A stretch of DNA of 64,000 nt from Pseudoduganella lutea (GTDB taxonomy: Bacteria; Pseudomonadota; Gammaproteobacteria; Burkholderiales; Burkholderiaceae_D): the NCBI RefSeq assembly GCF_004209755.1, contig NZ_CP035913.1, positions 6,014,001-6,078,000 of the forward strand, in the 5' to 3' direction. Shown one piece after another: positions 61,999-64,000 of this stretch. The position numbers and the translations under genes were made by a program. The number at the start of each line of letters is the position of its first letter. Position 1 is the stretch's first letter. The notes beneath the pieces were generated by a model. That model made no database searches. It was not told the DNA's origin and was given only the letters and a program-made list of their open reading frames with translations.

Positions 61999-62430
61999 AT
62001 GGCCGACCTGGAAAAAGCAATCGCACTTGCCGTGGCTGCCCATGCGGGGCAGAAGGACAAAGCCGGCAAGCCCTACATCCTGCACCCGCTTCGCGTCATG
62101 CACCGGTGCACGAACGAAACGGAGCAGATGGTCGCGGTCTTGCATGACGTGCTCGAAGATACCGACATAACAGGTGCCGACCTGCGCCGGCAAGGTATCC
62201 CGGACGAGGTCATACGCGCGGTGGAATGCCTCACGAAGCGGGAAGGGGAAGCCTATGAAGCGTTCATTTCCCGCGTCAGCACCGATCGCCTGGCCCGGCG
62301 CGTAAAAATCGCGGACCTGCTCGAGAATCTCGACGGTTCCAGGCTGGCGTCCTTTGGCGAGCACGATGCGGCGCGCATGGCGCGGTATGTCGCTGCGCTG
62401 GCGCGTTTGCGTGCGGAAGAAAACCTGTAA
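61999..62430 (+). CDS. HD-domain hydrolase, MESH1/SpoT-like
   Basis: A 143-aa single-domain HD protein: AAHAGQKDKAGKPYILHP with the first metal His, AVLHDVLEDT with the HD pair, GIPDEVIRAVECLTKR, and the later RVKIADLLENLD with Asp (separate segments). This is the arrangement of the (p)ppGpp 3'-pyrophosphohydrolase domain of SpoT and of stand-alone MESH1-type enzymes. It has neither synthetase nor TGS domain. It could therefore remove (p)ppGpp or act on a related nucleotide such as NADPH. It stands alone, 70 bases after the immunity-like gene. Confidence 0.8.
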   Translation: MADLEKAIALAVAAHAGQKDKAGKPYILHPLRVMHRCTNETEQMVAVLHDVLEDTDITGADLRRQGIPDEVIRAVECLTKREGEAYEAFISRVSTDRLARRVKIADLLENLDGSRLASFGEHDAARMARYVAALARLRAEENL

Positions 62431-62476
62431 CGGGCGTGCCAGCCGATCGCAGGGTAAAGTGACCGCCAGCCGGTTT

Positions 62477-63670
62477 TCAGCTGCCCGCGCGCAGGACGCG
62501 CGGTTCGACTTCGCCACCCCGTATAGCGTTGCGCCCGCCACGCTTGGCCGCGTAGAGCTGGGCATCGGCGGCGTCGATCAGCTTTCCGGCCGATACGGGC
62601 GGCTCCGTGTGCATGACTGGCACGGTGGCAATGCCGAAGCTGGCCGTCGCCGACACGGCCTTGCCGGACTCCACGCGGCTGATGGCGCACGCGAAGGCAA
62701 GGCGGATGCGTTCGGCCAGCGCATGGGCGCCAGCGAGGTCGGTTTCCGGCAGCACCAGCAGGAACTCCTCGCCGCCGTAGCGCACCACGCGGTCGACCGT
62801 CTCGCGCGTCATCGCCATCAGCATGCCGGCGAAGTCGGCCAGTATCAGGTCGCCCGCCGTGTGACCATGCGTATCGTTGATCCGCTTGAAATGGTCGATG
62901 TCGCACAGGATCACGGAGAGGGCGGTACCGTAGCGGCGGGCGCGGGCCAGTTCCGCATCGAGCAGGCCCTTGTGCAGCACGCGGCGGTTGTAGCAGCCGG
63001 TCAGCGGGTCGCGGTCGGCCTGCTGCCGCTCGAGCACGGCGGAACGGTACTGTTGCCGTTGCGCGAGGTTGAACCGGATCGCGGCGATATAGCCGAGCGC
63101 ATTGGCGAGGATCAGCAGCAGCACGAGCGTCAGCAGGTCGTCGGCTTTCAGGAAGCCCTGCACGGCAAGCATCGTGCCGAACACCACGCTGGAACCGACC
63201 CCGATCGCCACCGAATACATGAAGCGGTTCGGGAAGTTGACGTAGACGGCCATCAGGATGAGGGCCTGCGACATCGTGTTCCACGGCAGCGCTTCCGGCT
63301 GGAACCAGGCCACCACCATGAAGACGCCCAATGCCGCGACGAGCAGCGCACAGGCGGCCGCGATGGAAACGCGGACCGATCCGGGGCGGCGGGTAATGGC
63401 GTAGTGACCACCCAGTGCCACGCCAGCCACCAACACGCGCAGGCCCACGAGGAACCATGCGACGTTCGTGTCGCCCAGCGTGGCCAGGTCGGTCACGCCA
63501 AACAGCACGTAGAACGCCGCGGCGAACAGCAGGCTGCCCTTCAACTGGGCATTGCGTTGCGGTAGCAGGTGATGGATGAAACGGTCCTCGACCGCCGGGT
63601 CGTCGAATTCGGCGCGCCGGCGGTCGATCGTGAGGCTGGGTGTGGACAGGTCGAGGGACGGCACGGGCAT
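62477..63670 (-). CDS. Membrane-bound GGDEF diguanylate cyclase
   Basis: The start is uncertain. ATG 63670 (MPVPSLDL) gives 397 aa, and a GTG/TTG start at 63760 is possible; the GGAG beside the ATG is too close to be ideal. Five or six membrane helices (residues about 50-220 from 63670, e.g. GSLLFAAAFYVLFGVTDL, AACALLVAALGVFMVVAWF) precede a GGDEF domain. The domain has DPLTGCYNRR, ILCDIDHFKRINDTHGH and the active-site loop RYGGEEF. The residues before the loop (ETVD) lack the RxxD inhibitory site, so product inhibition is probably absent. It makes c-di-GMP at the inner membrane. Confidence 0.85.
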   Translation of the reverse strand: MPVPSLDLSTPSLTIDRRRAEFDDPAVEDRFIHHLLPQRNAQLKGSLLFAAAFYVLFGVTDLATLGDTNVAWFLVGLRVLVAGVALGGHYAITRRPGSVRVSIAAACALLVAALGVFMVVAWFQPEALPWNTMSQALILMAVYVNFPNRFMYSVAIGVGSSVVFGTMLAVQGFLKADDLLTLVLLLILANALGYIAAIRFNLAQRQQYRSAVLERQQADRDPLTGCYNRRVLHKGLLDAELARARRYGTALSVILCDIDHFKRINDTHGHTAGDLILADFAGMLMAMTRETVDRVVRYGGEEFLLVLPETDLAGAHALAERIRLAFACAISRVESGKAVSATASFGIATVPVMHTEPPVSAGKLIDAADAQLYAAKRGGRNAIRGGEVEPRVLRAGS

Positions 63671-64000
63671 CTCCGGCAGCCAGCCGGCGCGGTGCGCCAC
63701 TGGCTGGACTGGTTGTACATCAAAAGTCTTGTAACAAGCGTTTTGAAGTCCCAACAACACACGGAGCTTGGGTGGTCGGCGTAAAAAATCGTTCGGGGAC
63801 TCTGCGCTGCCAGCACATCGGCAGCGGGCGATCCGTATTCTAACGCAGTCCTGGGTGAAAAATTGCCGCTAGGATATATTTATTGATGAGATTATCCGGC
63901 AAGTGGTGGATTGCATACACCACCAGTGCCTGTCCGAAAGCTGACAACGCGACTTATCGGCCAGATTCACCGGCGGCCATGCCGCGCTCCGTCCGCAGGC
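63671..64000. other. Right-edge region without a supported gene
   Basis: After the cyclase start, the last 330 bases hold no open frame that I can support on either strand. The stretch at 63840-63900 is AT-rich and may carry the cyclase promoter or that of a gene beyond the edge. Confidence 0.4.

Noticed and set aside
1..64000. CRISPR arrays, tRNA or rRNA genes, insertion sequences
   Set aside because: No regularly spaced repeats, no cloverleaf-type sequence and no transposase or flanking inverted repeats were recognised anywhere. The only large repeat is the vgrG segment duplication.

Overview
The window looks like a chromosome segment of a high-GC betaproteobacterium of the Oxalobacteraceae, most like Massilia or Duganella. 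The reasons are a PEP-CTERM exported protein, a large secreted pectinase, GGDEF/EAL signalling genes, and a type VI secretion (T6SS) gene order of the Burkholderiales kind. Genus is an inference from gene content. No rRNA, tRNA, insertion sequence or CRISPR array was seen.

Layout. 1-16 kb is a housekeeping and accessory region: a lipoprotein, an FMN-dependent L-lactate dehydrogenase, two glycosyltransferases, small membrane proteins, a SiaC-like protein next to a chemoreceptor, a CSS-EAL phosphodiesterase, a PEP-CTERM protein, and a pectate lyase-pectinesterase fusion. 15.4-19.8 kb is an AT-richer run of small exported proteins and lipoproteins, several in short overlapping operons and some broken. 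19.7-53 kb is one complete-looking T6SS locus. The minus-strand arm tssK-tssL-vgrG-effector-immunity (26.1 to 19.3 kb) diverges from the plus-strand arm TPR lipoprotein-tssB-tssC-hcp-tssE-tssF-tssG-tssH (26.4 to 35.8 kb). A long minus-strand operon (52.0 to 35.8 kb) carries an M15 peptidase, PAAR, a 464-aa membrane protein, tssM, tagF, an OmpA protein, tssA, a second vgrG, a muramidase effector and exported proteins. No tssJ was recognised. 52.1-62 kb is a third vgrG island: an Ala/Lys-rich membrane protein, vgrG, a 407-aa probable effector carrier, an AHH nuclease, an immunity-like gene, debris of a GH19-type hydrolase and its probable immunity gene, a partial vgrG copy fused to the tail of an immunity gene, and a second intact immunity-like gene. 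The right end has a MESH1-like HD hydrolase and a diguanylate cyclase.

How the genes work together. The tss genes encode the sheath (TssB/C), tube (Hcp), baseplate (TssE/F/G/K), membrane complex (TssL/M), cap (TssA) and sheath recycling ATPase (TssH). Three VgrG spikes each sit directly upstream of a different cargo: a LysM protein with a lysozyme/GH46-like region, a LysM protein with an N-acetylmuramidase domain, and an AHH nuclease module. Two VgrGs end in a transthyretin-like tail suited to cargo docking. The base composition drops inside these vgrG genes just before the tail, so tail, effector and immunity genes seem to have been exchanged as units.

An important caveat is that tssF, tssA and tssM, plus at least four accessory genes, are broken by apparent single-base indels, mostly losses in short homopolymers. 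Reading through them restores normal proteins, so many may be sequencing errors. The debris at 58.7-61.3 kb carries nonsense mutations and truncations and looks like real decay.
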